From contig MNCI01033535.1 of the NCBI GenBank assembly GCA_015680685.1, positions 64,001 through 128,000 on the forward strand: a stretch of 64,000 nt of DNA, written 5' to 3'. This document shows positions 46,890 to 59,799 of the stretch, in pieces. Within the stretch, counting starts at the first letter, position 1; each line of letters begins with the position of its first letter. The stretch is from Gnetum montanum (taxonomy: Eukaryota; Streptophyta; Gnetopsida; Gnetales; Gnetaceae). The position numbers were made by a program, and so were the translations under genes. The notes below the pieces were generated by a model. That model made no database searches. It had not been told where the DNA came from and saw only the letters and a list, made by a program, of their open reading frames with translations.

Positions 46890-48850
46890 TACACCCATGA
46901 CTGAATAAAAATGTGTCCTTGAGTTCCTTACAAAATATCAGGAAGGTCTAGGATTATTGACTTGAATGGAACTAATGGTGAATGGGATGACATGTGAACG
47001 GATCATCATTACAAAACATGACAAAACTGGTGTTCACAACAACAAGAGTGAACATTTTATACATTTGACATTAGGCCTTATTTGGTAGCTGAGAGAGAAG
47101 AGAGAATAAGTCTGCCGCTACCAACGCCAAGATTGTGCCTTTTGTTCCTTGCATAGCTACTTTAGCACTGATCCATTCCAAGTGTTTCCTCCAAATCCAA
47201 TCTATTGTTGTATAATTTCCATCTGCACACACAACATAGTCTTTATATTAGCAAGGGTAAATGAATCACAATGTAGTGGATACCTTGCTTTAGTGAAAGG
47301 TCCATTGGCTGAGTTGTGATATCACTAATACAGGTTTGGAGATATAATAGTGGTGACTACCGAAGGTGTAGGGGTTAGGAGAAAATCGAAAAAATTGGGT
47401 CAAGACACCCATGACTAAGAGCGAACCTCCGGTAGCAATAGAATGGAGAAAGAAAAAGAATAAGAAAGATGGAAAAAAAGAGACAACTATAATGTTGATG
47501 AAATGGATGTCAAGATGAAAATGAACAAAATAGAGTGAATTGCAAAAATGTTAAGGGAAAGAATTTAACTAGTGTATCAAATAGAAATGCCAATGGATAC
47601 TCCCCAAAGTAGGCTCATGTTCTTAATGCCCTGACAAACCCACATTTGAAGAGTTTGTAGGCTCTGAGAATTTCATTTGGAACAAGAGTTAAAGTCTTAA
47701 CCACAAGAATTTACCAAAAAGAGAAAAATGCATCAACCAAAATATACACTAATGATACAACTGTCAATGAGGTGGACAATGGAGGAAGAATGATGGAAAG
47801 AAGAGAATGGAATGGAATCTCAAGAACAAGGTGATGTACAACCCCTTGTGTAGTTAATGATTAATGTGACTTAGTCGATCCCATTCCAAGTCTAGCCTTA
47901 ACAACCCACATCCAGTGACTTCGCATTAATACATTCGGCCGACCCATCCTCTTGAAGTAACAAGAATACCTTCACCAAAGAGCCACCACCATTCCGATGA
48001 AACGATGGAGGAGAGAATGGGAAGCGAGAAGGGCCTTAGTTAGAGGGAACATGTTATTTTAGTTCTATAACCAGTGCTTGTAGCCCAAATGATTATTTCA
48101 TCTGAGGAGTGTGCTTTGAATTGTCACTATTTCTTTTTATGCTTATACATGAGAACCACACCATGCAAAGACCTTGTTATTTTTATTTGCTTAGCTTCTG
48201 AATAATTGGGCAACGTTGGAACGGTAAGAAAACTCAAGAAGAGAGCATCCAAGCACCCCAAGATAATGGCCAACACAAATGCATCAAATTCCTTTGAAGC
48301 CACACCCTTTTCAATCCTTGAGTCCTTCCTTAGTTTGAGAAATGCCCAATCACCAATTCGTTGATACTTCTTATTATTGAGAAAGGGACTGTACAGTTCC
48401 AAGCCAAGAGAGACCATAGAAATTTGTGGATGTATGGGTGAAGTGGACTTATTTCCTGTCATATCAAAAGAACCATACCTTAGTATCAACATCATAATCT
48501 TAAAGGTAAAAACCAAACATTAGCAACTGATAGAAAATAGTTCATATCATCATTAGAGCACTTATTGGGTGACAAACTTAACAAAATAGATAAACACACA
48601 CACACATACACACAAATAAAACAAAAGGTATAAATGATGTTGTAAAATAAAAATAAGAAAAGTTAAAGAAATTGGAAAACAAAAAAGTGCAAAACAAAAA
48701 TGTGGAAAACAAAAACTAAAAAGAACTGAGGGACTCAAATGATTAGCATAGGTGGCCATCTCCCCCATGACTAAATTGAAAGGGAGAGATCCAAAATAAT
48801 GAATGTTTATTTGAATTTTTTAAAAGTGTCCAACTTCTCCCAATTGATGT
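46890..48850 (-). other. Non-coding module of element C
   Basis: It is shared with A, B and D: 'ccaaagtaggctcatg' at 47605 and 'ccagtgcttgtagccc' at 48071. A 129-codon frame (48516-48127, minus) is open here. Its tail 'SLHGVV' aligns with the same DNA in D but is interrupted there, so coding is doubtful. A CA microsatellite lies at 48594-48618. Confidence 0.6.
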
Positions 48851-49072
48851 TTTCAGGTTAAGGGTTGGAAGTTGGAGACACTCATACTCCAATGTATCTA
48901 TGCTTTTGTTGTGGGTGCAAGTTATTCCCTCGGTTCATTCCATGCATATTGGTGGGCTACTCTCTTGATTAGCTATCAAACACTGGGTGTTCTCTTGTTG
49001 TGTGGTTGCTAAATATAGGCACCTTTGTATCTGATTTTCTTGGGCACACCAGTTGCATGCAGGAGATGTTGA

Positions 49073-52000
49073 TCATTCCTCCATGTCATCTCCCTCTGAG
49101 TCACTATATGTGATGCATGGAACTTTCTTCTTCTCGATCTTTTCATATATATTTTCCTTAGATATTTCCAAGGAAAGATTGTGGATTCCTAGGCATGCAT
49201 TGATGGTGCTGAGCCATGCCCTCCCCATTATAATTGGGAAGTCCCCTTTGTTACTGTTGACTTCTATCACTAGGAAATCAGCTGGGTATGACCAACCACA
49301 CATAGCGGTAATGATGTCCTCCACCAATACCAAGGGAACAGTGATGGACTGGTCAGCCATCTCTAGTTGAATATTTCTCTTCTTAAGTGGAGGCAGGTTC
49401 CAAGCCTTATACATTTCTTGTGAGATTAGGTTGACTCTGAAACCTGAGTCAAGAAGAGCCTTACGTGGTTCATTCCCAGCAACTTGGAGGTAGATTAAGG
49501 GACTTTCAGGGTCAGAGAGTTTCCTGGGAAGGTGGCCCACCTTGATCCAATCAATAATGATATGTGTTAACATAACCATGTGCATTGAGCTCTATTGTTG
49601 GTTTGAAGGGAGCTCCAAAGCCTTGTTTGTTGGAGGAGCATGCACAAACTCAACCACTTGTGGTTGTGAGAGATTGTTTGGGCTTTTGGTTTTGAAGAAA
49701 TGTCTTCTTTTTTTGTGGTTGTTAGAACCAATAGCGGGTTGAAGGTTTATAGCTCTCATAGCATTACGTTGCTATGATTGAGTGGGGAGTTCCCCTTGCA
49801 TTGTTGGAGTGGGTGGTAGTGGAACTACCAGCGTAAGAGATGCAGATGGATTCAGAGGATGGTATGCATGTGGTGTGTCTCCCGGAGGAGAAGGAGTCCT
49901 AAAATACTTCCAAACTTGGTAGTAAAATTGTGGGGTTGCGTGACCCATAGATTCACTTGGAGAAATTAGCTGCTGCATGTAATAGCCATATGGGTCTAGT
50001 TTCTAGTAAGGGTATTGTTTCCTAGGCGGTGGAATCCCCCATGACTGTGGGTGTTGCCACTGTTGGTGTTGCCTGATAGGTTGTGGTAGAGTTCCACTTG
50101 GATAATACATTAATGATTAGTGGAACTGCCTTGGGTTACCTTGGGGATAAGGTAACCTTTAGGGGGCTTTCCATTTGTTAAATATTGTATTGAGTGCATA
50201 CACCCCAGACTCTTGCAGATGTGAGATTATTGGGCAAGATCCCTTAGGATGGTCATATTGGTAGATCTCACATCCACCGTAATTGTCCATGTCAGAATCC
50301 AAAACCTCATCGATGATAGTTATTTTTCCCTTACCCTTGTCACATGCATGGCTTGAATCTCTTTGCTTTTTCTTATCATGGCCACTACTTCACTCTTTAG
50401 ACTCCTCTACAATTTTTAGAATGGTTTCAATTTTACTATCTAAGGAGTCCCATATTTGATCTACCTTAGCTAACACTTCTGTTGTTAATTTTTGAAGAGG
50501 CAAGGTTTTTCTATTCACCAACTCTTCAAGTGGTGACTCATCCTATTTCTCACAGAATCTTACTCCCTTCTTTTGAAGGGAAGGATCACGATTGTACTCT
50601 TGTACGCTTTCTCTTTTCTGTAGCTCCCCTTCTTCTTTAGCTACTTGTACCAACAATCTATAAATTTCATGGGATCTAAGTTTAGATAATCTCCCTTGGG
50701 CATATGTCCCAAGGGTTCTCCTGGTTTCATGTCTTAGCCCATCTACGAGATGGCGGAGTTGATCCTATTATGCGTGACCATGGCCCAGGCAATGATGTAG
50801 CAATGCATAATATCGGCCCATGGTAGCATCCAAGGGTTCATGATTACCCTGCTTCCATCCTTAGATCTATTTACACAAGTTGAACACTTAGGAGTACATT
50901 TGATACTTATCATTAAACAGCTCTAGCATCGTACTCCACCTCCTAATGGTTTCTAGTTCTAAGGACCAGTACCAGCTTTCTGCTTCCTTTATGAGTGTCC
51001 TAGGAAATAACTTTAACTTCTGCCACTTGTTCTCAATATTCTACAAGGTGTAGGCATCGTGGAATGCCTATAAGTGGTTCTACGGATCAGCATTGTATCC
51101 CCCCTCAAATTGTCGGATATTATTCATGTCTAGTCTCTTGATCCGGCTATCTTTCTAGTGCCTTGTAGGTATTCTAATGGCCTTCGTAATATCTAACATA
51201 CTTTGGGTGAAAAGTAGGGGTTCATCATGATCATCTCTCTCATGATGTCTATGGTGTCTATGTTGTTTCCTACTTTCCCTTCTTTCATGTCTTGATTCTC
51301 TAGAATTCCCTCATCCTCACTCTCGACTCTCTCATTGAGGTCTCTCAATTTGCTTACCCTTATGCTCACTGTTGTGCTCTTTGTGACTATGTCTTGATGT
51401 GGAAGGAGAGGGTGAATGATGTGATGAAGGGAAAGAAGAAGGAGAACCATCACCATGATGATGTCTCCTACCTTCTCTTCGGTGGCTACGGCCCCGATTG
51501 TGATGATGATCAGATTTTCCACATTTGTCATGTGTTTGTGTTCCCTCATCAAACACTTGGTGTTTATGGGAATCAGAACCAGGGTTGTGAATCCTAGAGT
51601 GTAGGTTCTGATACCCCACCTGCTCACTATCATTAGGAAGGGGTTCTTGAAGAACCTATTGAGATAGGTTCACCACCCTTAACTTCTCTTATGGCAGGCG
51701 AAGCATTGCAAGGTCCTTTTTTCTTCAATGATGTGTGATAACTCTCCTACTGTGAGTCCCTTAGACATTGTGCCTCTATGGGATAGTAATCCCTTGTGTC
51801 ATAGTCTTCTACAAAATATTCAGCGTATAATTCCATCATGGCTATCTGTGCAAGAGCATGAAGAAGCATGTTAGGGATTGCCCGATCTGGGGGTAACACT
51901 ATGTTACCTTGCAAGTCTCACTAATGTAGTTGTTCATCCTGATGGAAGACAAAGGTAAAATCAGGTATCTACTCATCGTGATGAGTATATACCACCTGAT

Positions 52001-52103
52001 ACTATTGAGGAACTGCCAGTTCTTGGTTACGTGTCTTATACCGTCGACTGTCTCTTGTGTGATCCCTAGGTGGTGAAGTGCTTTTATGAGAAGAAGAAGA
52101 CAT
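49073..52103 (-). pseudogene. gag: gag-protease of element C
   Basis: The start is the ATG at 52103-52101 (Ser-rich N-terminus). 'LQGNIVLPPDRAIPN' matches B. A His/Ser/Arg-rich linker (51619-51332) follows, then the gag core (about 51130-50640) with 'KLFPRTLIKEAESWYWSLE' and 'MLELFNDKYQMYS'. A knuckle remnant 'CEIYQYDHPKGSC' lies near 50270 with the second Cys lost. A Pro-rich tail leads to protease (open 49585-49073): 'LLDSGFRVNLISQEMYKAW', 'VPLVLVEDI' and 'FPIIMGRAWLST'. The protease frame is intact; gag has several stops. The ORF ends without RT. Confidence 0.8.
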
Positions 52104-52230
52104 TGTCTCTTATTCGATGTGTTGATTGACCATTGTTTAATTTTTCTTTTGATTAACCCTGAGGGTTCATTTAATCTTCCCAATGATGTGGATGATTTCC
52201 TATGTTCTACTTAGCGCACAAACAACTTAG

Positions 52231-52248
52231 TCCCTGACAATGGCGCCA
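52231..52248 (-). other. Primer-binding site of element C
   Basis: Minus-strand TGGCGCCATTGTCAGGGA lies one base from the LTR. It matches the tRNA-Asp complement except for three transitions. Confidence 0.8.
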
Positions 52249-52249
52249 A

Positions 52250-53038
52250 TGATGAGTGGTGAGGTACCCCTACACTCAACCATACGAATACGAGCATTAC
52301 ACGTGCGATCCAGTCGAACTCCGAAGACTAAGTGCCTACACACCGGGACACTTAAGGTTAATCATTTGTTGTCTTCCCAGATTTACTTGTATTTGTCACG
52401 GTTGTATGGTTAAGTAAGTATGAGGTATGTGATTTTTATGTCTTTTCTATTTTATCACCTATGCTAATGAGGGAAAAGGTGAAGAGACTAAGTAACTAAC
52501 TTTAACTAACTAAGTTCTAATGCCTAGCATCGATATCTGTTCGCACTTGCCATTCACACCCTAAACCAATGCAACCTTCTAGAATTACCAAACGCTATTC
52601 GTTACTGGGATTACCAAGCGTAACGCACGTGCTCGAAGTGGTTGTACTGAATGCACTTAACTATGAGAGAAGGGTTGAAAGAGATTGAATTAACTAATAA
52701 ATCAATTAAACGATGAACAATAAATAACAATAATTAAAGTCCTATTTAGCTTAGTCCATGCACTACAAGGTTTATCCAAAAGTTCATCTTTATTTTCGTA
52801 CACAAACTTGTGCTCAGGTACAATATTTTCTCGAATAAAGATTCGTTCACTTTGGAACTCCTACTACAGGCACATGGAAATTATTCTATCTCTGGAGAGG
52901 TAAAAATGCCAAAGTTTTTCTAAGGGTCTAGATCTAGATTTTGAAGCAAGGGAGAATCACCTCTTATTTAAAGATTTGGCAGCACGCTGCAATATCGCGT
53001 ACGCGATATCATGGGGGATGCGATATCACGTCCCATCA
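52250..53038 (-). repeat. 5' LTR of element C
   Basis: It runs from TGATGAGTGGTGAGG to GTCCCATCA, 789 bp, followed by the TSD ATTGT. It aligns with 46058-46889. The latter lacks a block around 52348-52395 and has more U3 repeat units. Confidence 0.85.
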
Positions 53039-53312
53039 ATTGTCATGCATGCAATGCATCCAAGTACATCACACTTGAATAAAGATTTCATTCAATTATA
53101 AAACATCACACTATGGGCACACATTGCTAAGTATTGAATTTAAGAATACAAATTAAAAGAGTTTTGTTACTATGCTAATGTATCTACTTGGTTTAATGTG
53201 CCTAAGTGTTGCTTATATAGGCTAGCATGCACCTTGCAATATCGTTTATACAATAACGTATGCTGAGATACAATAATGTATCAATGAAATTAAATATACG
53301 ATATCATTGTCA
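53039..53312 (-). repeat. 5' LTR of element B, distal part
   Basis: It resumes B's LTR after element C: phrases like 'cttgaataaagat' and 'tatgggcacac' take their place in the LTR order. A TATATAAGC-like box (minus, about 53212-53220) and GATATC/AATATCG units (53235-53310) follow. The outer end is estimated from the last CA and is uncertain. Confidence 0.55.
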
Positions 53313-55061
53313 CAAAAAAGTTCAATTTATCACCTTCTACATTTGATCATAACTTTCTTAGAACCACTACCAAATCAAATTATGAATGTGCTTTAGATGT
53401 CTTTGTGACTCCTTCAATAGGATATCCTAAGATTTTTATTTTTGGAAAATAAAGAAGATGTTCATGTGTTTATTTGCTACTAACCAACCCTCAAAATGTA
53501 CTAGGAATCATTAACTTTTAGATTAGTGGTAAATTAATAGACTCTCTACACCATTTTTTACAATTTTGCATTAAAGGAATACATTCTAATTATAAGTAAT
53601 GCTAGAAAATAAGAATATGTATTACAACTATAGATACAAAATCCTTCAAGCAATAGGTATAAAATTTGTTGAAAATAAAAAAATCTCAAGATCGAATAGA
53701 AGACATATTACTAGAGGCTATAAAAAATATAACTATGTAACATATGTTAAGGGTTAAAAAGAACTGGTATGATGAAGACTTCAAGAAAGGTTACCTCTCA
53801 AAAATTCTTATCATAAAAAAGCTTTGAATAAGGACTACATGAAATTACTTCAGGAAAAAAAGATTTTTAAAAGAGCATCAAAATAATATGATGCAAATTA
53901 TAAAGTAAGATCGACAAAAATTTTGGAAATTTTTAGAAATAAAGTTTCTACAAGAAATGATATTTTTTATAGACATAAAAGGATTCTATAAAAATATATT
54001 TTATCATGAGATAAATATCATAACAAGTTGCATGCTCCTAGATATTTTACAACTTATGTATAAAAAGTTAGTAAAGGGAATTACAAAATTTGCTTTTGAA
54101 AAAGTTGTAGATGCAAAGAATTATATGTTGAATTATTAAAAGGTGGTAAAGAGGTAATTTAGAGATATTTCTCAATTCTCACATATTACTATGGACAATC
54201 AAAGATGATGTGAATGTTCTCTATAAGATTTTGTAATTTGAATTTTAAGTGATTTGCTACAAAGCCTTAACATTTGTAATCTTGCAAGGAGCTTTGCCAT
54301 ATAATACAAATATTTTAAAAGAAAGAGGGTTATTTCATTGATTGCACTAAAGTGACATATGGTTTTATTTTCTATCTGAGCCTACTATAACACCCCTATT
54401 AATTATCTATAAAATATCCTATAAATAACTAATAAAGATGCTATGAAAATCCAAGGATCTAGATTTAACCTTGATTTTAAAAGGAAGTAAATAAAAACTA
54501 TTAATTAGAAACATAAATACAGTACAGTAATATAGCATAGAAAGATTTTATCATACTCTCATATATACTTAAATAAAATTTATTTAGAGAAAATTAGAGA
54601 TTTGCATAGCCAAGAAAAGATAAATGTCTAAACATTTCACTAGATATATCATAAAATTGTATGTAAAATAATGGTCCTAATACACTTGTTTCATCTTAAT
54701 TGGATATCTAAAAATAAAGATATTCATAATTTAAGTTTGTGAGATTAATTACTAAAATTAAAAATATTAAATAAATTAATTATTAATATATAATAAATAA
54801 TATTAAAATTGGAAAATGCACCAAAATGAAAAATGATCCTTGTAATCTCATGGTTCCGATGACATAGACAACAAATTCATATTTATCATACTTTATTATT
54901 TATTCATAAAAATAGGTACATGGCTCAAATATTCAAAAAGTATATAAGGTTTCTATTTTAGTAAAATAAAAAATATACAAAAATTAATTTTCAAGTTTAT
55001 AAGATCTATGTTATACAGAATTGATTCACCCTTTGTCTCATGTTTCTCTTTCAATGATTTC
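53313..55061. other. Very AT-rich sequence, nothing recognised
   Basis: No coding, LTR or RNA feature can be supported. The 60-codon frame at 53957-54139 is expected by chance at this composition. Confidence 0.5.
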
Positions 55062-55953
55062 TAATGAGTGGTGAGTATACACTACGCCCAATCATACAAA
55101 TTACAAGCATTCACGCATAATCTGGTCAAATTCCATAGACCTTAATTTCTCAAGTACACTGGTTCTAGGAAGTGAAATCTAATCGTGATGATTGTTGTCT
55201 TCCCAACTACACTTGTGAAGCTTAGTTGTATGGTTAAGTCTAATTGGGGCATATGAATTTTTTTTATTTTATATTTTATTTTCCTATGATTGATAACAAG
55301 TTGAAACTCAATTTATTAACCAATTTAACTAATCTGATTGCTAATTAATAACTAAGTATTCTAACATAAGCATCTAGTTCCACTTTCCATACACATCATG
55401 AATGCATACAACACTGTTGGGTTACTAAGCATTAAGCACCACTAAGATTACCAAGTGTTGTATGTTATGCTCGAAGCAGTTGTACTTATGTGTTTAATCT
55501 ATATATCTTAATTAGTTAATTAATTAAAATCTTACTTACCTTAATTAATTGCTTAATTAATAAAAATGGTAAATGTATAAATAAATCATTAATCTATTCC
55601 AAGTGCTACAAGGTTTGATCAAAAGGCTCATCTTTATTATCATTAACATTGCTATGCTTAGGTACATCAATGCTCAAATAAAGATCCATACACTTTCGAA
55701 CTCTAGCTATGGGCACTCAAAAAATATTCTAACTTTCAAATGAATAAACTGCAAAAACTTCACTAAGCTATTGAAAAACTTTCCCTTTTACATGGCGGAA
55801 GCACCACATTTATAGACTTTATTATGGAGCTGCATCAATGGGGCCTCATAAATGTAGAAAATGCTACATTGATGTAGCCCTATCGATGAGGCAACACCAC
55901 ATCAATGGGGCCATGTTGACATGGGTCCATTGATGCAAAATGTTGATGCTTCA
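55062..55953 (-). repeat. 3' LTR of element D
   Basis: It starts TAATGAGTGGTGAG (TG to TA at the end) and finishes GATGCTTCA, next to a purine-rich GGTGATATGA on the minus strand. U3 units of the GGGGCCTCAT / CATCGATGAGG kind lie at 55825-55940, and a minus-strand TATAAATG at about 55807-55814. Confidence 0.75.
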
Positions 55954-56277
55954 TCATATCACCATGATTGAATGAAAACTTGTTCTCGAGTTTCCTTACA
56001 AAATTGAGAAGGTATGGGATTATTGACTGATACTTGACACAATAAACTAACACAAAAAAACTGAGCACCTCAGTGTACAAATCAACATTATTACAAAATT
56101 TGTGGTGTTCATAACACAAAATTGAACATCATGATATGACTACTCAAACTAGATAGCACATCCTCTAATGGTATGAAGATGGTTGAGAAGATCAAATAGT
56201 CCCAAGTGTTGAGGTTCCTAAGATTCCAAATGACCTTCACTAGCCTTAGATACACATGGTGGCTAAGGAGGCTGTGG

Positions 56278-59070
56278 CTATCTTGTTGTGGTTGCAATCT
56301 CCCATGGAAGGTAAAAGGCATCCATTAATGCCTTCATCTTCTCCTCTTTACTGTAGGGATCATTCATAGTCCACACAACATCACCAATGTGGCCTAGAAT
56401 GGGGATATCCCATGGATAGGACATTACTGGGAACAAGTTCTTGATGTTAAAAAACCAGGTAGTGAATTGTTTACATTCGACACCAAACACACTAACTACA
56501 TTTTGAAGTTCTTGGTAGTCATTCATTCTTTCAAGTAGGCTCTCAGTAGTGGATCTATGATGAATATATTTACCCTTGGAAACCTTGTGTTCAGCATTTG
56601 CCTTTGTAAGCTTTTGCTTGATGTCCTTGTGATGCTTGAACTCGATCTTATACAACAAGTATGAGCTAGCCACCTACTTTTATAGTTCTAATAATAGTCA
56701 ACATAGCTTGGTTTGTGTACTAGAGATTGGCGAGTTCCATATATTTGGTCATCTGCTCTATCTACAACTCTTTTAGATGAATTTCTGCTTTCTTGTATTA
56801 ATCAATCCCATCAACAATGGGCTACCATAATTCACGTCCTTGTTGAAGTTGCCTGAGGGTCTTATTCACCTTTTCCTTTGCCACTTGAATGTGTTTCTCA
56901 TTTATTTCCTTCTATAGGTCGACCTGGTCTCTGTAGTGATTTTTAACTGTCTCAAATTTAAAAGCCTCTAATTTCCAAGTATCTACTTTTATTGCTATCT
57001 TTTGGTGAAGGGCACAAATCCCCTCTATCAAGAGGTTTCTATTCTCAACCACCAATCTCCTTAACTCTATATTTGCTCTGGCTAGTTGCTCTTGCTATTG
57101 ATGGATAAAATTAGTCAATTATTGTTTATGCTCATCAATGTTTTGTAGGTGATGATTTTCTACAGTCAATTGCACATTCTCTTAGTAGTTTATACTAAGG
57201 CCTTCTAAATTTTATGCTGGATGGCCTTTTCCAATGATCAATAGAACACTACCATCTCCATCGCATCCTCAACTCCTTTCAACCTGGTGTGAAGCTATTC
57301 AAGAGCTTCATCTCTTGTTAATGTTGGGTTGAGAAATGTAGGGTTCGTAATCAAGGCTCTCAATTTAGCAACTTGCATAGCCAAGCATTCATTCATCTCC
57401 TTGGCTATTTTGAGTTGCCCTTCCAAAATAATATTCTTTTTCTTTTCCTCTAGTAGGTTCGACTAGGTTATAGTTATATTATCCAAAAGGTCAAAGACAT
57501 GTGGAAGTTGTTGCTCAATTTCTACTAGTTGATCCAATAGTTGTTCATGCTATGCTATGCTTGGTCTACATTTTATAGTCCTTACAGAAATCTGTACATC
57601 TTTAACTGTAGTGACATCTGGTACAGATGCCACAGGTGCATTGAATGTCTTAGTGATTCTATCAATAACCATCTCTACTACTATTTCTTAACCTTGGTGT
57701 TGCATCACCAGTACTGTTGCTCCCTTTCCCTTCTCCAAGTGCACTGAAAAGGTCATGATGTTTTTAGAAATCTCTAGAAATTATTGTTATTCTAAGAGAG
57801 ATACCATTACCTCTCTAGTGCTAAGATTTGACCTTGTGGACAACTACATTAGTTGGGCAGAGAAAATGGATTCACCTCCCCTCCCCATTTGGCTAACTAT
57901 TTAGGCTACCTCATTCAGGTGATTCATCATGGATTGGTACTTAGATGGGTCTCCACCACTTTTTCCTGCTTGTTACTCTTGCTCACTCAAGAGCCATTCT
58001 TGGAACTTTCACAACCATTGGGATGTTGTAGTGATTTCTAGCACTATTTTTATGTGGCAAGTAGAGGTGGTGATTGCTACTCCTTTTCTTGGATTATTGT
58101 TACAAGATTTTTATCTTTCATCATCTCTAGCCAATTAGTAGTCGAAGTACATTAGACAACATCATTAGTATATTGGACTATTCCTCCCCTTCGACATAGT
58201 TTTCTGATGAGGCATGGGAAAGGTGGTGGGTTTCTTCCATGTTCATTCTCCTTGAACTACTTCTCTATCTCTAAATAGATTAGATGTGGAAGGTTAACCA
58301 AGAATATTTCACTCAAAGTGGCACATGCATGGACAGAAAAGGTAATGATCTTGTTAGGCCTCACTATGGGGTTTAGATGAAAGTTTGCAATCTTGTAATA
58401 AATTCTTTTTACCGGTGTGAGTACACCATACTTCTTGTGGTCAACACCATAGCACTACTAAACCCATTTCTTTTTAATGTTGGGATCCACCTACATCAAA
58501 ATCTCAGTGAGATTTTCCCTAGTTTCAAGTAACCCAAGTACCTCTACAATGGCTTGCACTAAGTAGGAGCCTAAAATGTCCTTGATCTTGATCATTGAAT
58601 TAACCTACCTATTACTTCAAAATAAGAACATCTCTTCCATATACCACTCTCTACTGTAAGTGATAATTGGCCACATGGGAGAGGTCTTCAATTGGTCTCA
58701 TACCTCTTTAGGTACTTGCACCAAGAAAGAGCCAAAGTTCAACTCTTGGAGCACTATTTTCTAGACCTCCCTTGATCTGATTTGGTTTAGATCATCTTCT
58801 GTCAAGGTTATCTCAAGGTTCACTTCTTGAGCTTGTGCCTCATCCCTATGGGAATGCTCTATTTCTACCACCTATTTTAGAATCTAACGAATAGACTCCA
58901 CTTCAGCCTCCTCCTTAAGAGGTCTCGTAGCATGGGTTGCAATTGGCTCTTCCTAGGCCTATTCTTAGCCCCTTTTCATTCTTGGCCATTTTTCCCTTGA
59001 TTAAGATGGTCCTCCTTTTTGTGTATGTTTTCCTTTTAGTGTCATCTATGATCACAACACATTTATGAAT
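56278..59070 (-). pseudogene. Additional ORF of element D, copy B
   Basis: Its C-terminal third is open (56673-56278): a charged helical stretch with 'SYPWDIPILGHIGDVVWTMN' and 'SKEEKMKALMDAFYLPWE', aligning with copy A at about 50% identity by eye. Upstream come the 'VLVMQHQG' block (about 57700), the N-terminal domain 'YGVLTPVKRIYYKIANFHLNP' (about 58420) and 'WPIITYSREWYMEEMFLF' (about 58660). The start region near 58989-59070 is Lys/Arg-rich. The middle looks coiled-coil and no membrane segment is seen. Stops are mostly TAG. Confidence 0.65.
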
Positions 59071-59483
59071 TAGTAGATATAATGTGTGACTTAGAATATT
59101 TTGATACCTTATCTCATTAATTACTTACACTTGGCTATGGTTGGACCATGGAAAATTAATTATTTTGTTAATTAATTTTTTATTGTAAGTGTCATCAAAG
59201 TTTATTGGAAAGGTTTAACTCTTGTAATTTGATGTTTTAATGATGATTCCTTACTTAAACCTTTATGGGAGTTAGAAAAATGTCAAAAAAATTTTATAAA
59301 AAGCAACACATTTGTGGCCCCCATGACTAAGATCTTACCTTTAGGAGCTATAGGGTCAAAGAACGAAGTGATACAAACAAATAGTTAGAAAGTTATGGGA
59401 ACTTGAAGCTTTTGGGGCTCTAAAAACTACAAACGCTCCTTGGATGTTTAAGAGTAAATGTGAAAATTTTAAAGGGTTTCATG

Positions 59484-59590
59484 CATATATATATATATAT
59501 ATATAGGATTTTTGTGCTACATCGATGGGGCCATGTATACACATTGGCTCCATTGATGAGGCCCTATTTATGGGATCCACAAATGTAATT
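59484..59590 (-). promoter_or_regulatory. Internal U3-like repeat plus (TA)n ahead of the additional ORF (element D)
   Basis: ACATCGATGGGGCCATGT (about 59518-59535) matches the LTR at about 55892-55909 with one difference, and a second unit lies at 59550-59570. Downstream on the minus strand lies a (TA)n run (59485-59505) in the TATA position. It is about 420 nt from the start region of copy B. Confidence 0.5.
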
Positions 59591-59799
59591 TTGAAATTTG
59601 AAGATTTCAAAAAATACAAGGAATTTTTGAATGAATTTGAAGTCTATGAAGTCCTAGAGAAGCTAAGAATATGATGAAATCATGGAAGAGGATCTTTGAA
59701 AGCTTAAAAATTCAAAAATTTGATGGAGAATGTGTGAATTGAAGAAAGTACTTAAAGGAGCACATGGTTAGATGCAGAAGATGAGTGAACAAAATGTTT

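Larger units (their letters stand above)
46058..53038 (-). mobile_element. Element C: non-autonomous Athila-like element inside the LTR of element B
   Basis: Both LTRs are present, as are a PBS and gag-protease. RT, RNase H, integrase and the additional ORF are absent; protease is followed directly by the non-coding module. The target duplication ATTGT is perfect (46053-46057 and 53039-53043), and the two halves of B's LTR continue across it. Total length is 6981 bp. Confidence 0.85.
33360..53312 (-). mobile_element. Element B: Athila-like element, 3' LTR missing, hit by two later insertions
   Basis: From high to low coordinates it has the 5' LTR (split by element C), PBS, gag, protease, RT, RNase H, integrase, non-coding module, (solo LTR), and additional ORF copy C. 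No 3' LTR is found below 33360, so that end is truncated. Catalytic motifs in RT and integrase are better kept than in A and D. Confidence 0.75.

Noticed and set aside
48127-48516. 129-codon ORF in the module of element C as a real gene
   Set aside because: The homologous DNA in elements D and A is interrupted and shifts frame, so conservation is at DNA level only.
51193-51633. 146-codon minus-strand frame in the gag of element C
   Set aside because: The neighbouring frame gives the His/Ser-rich linker that matches gag of element A, so this one is a shadow.
53957-54139. 60-codon frame in AT-rich DNA
   Set aside because: No protein-like pattern and no second copy; expected by chance.
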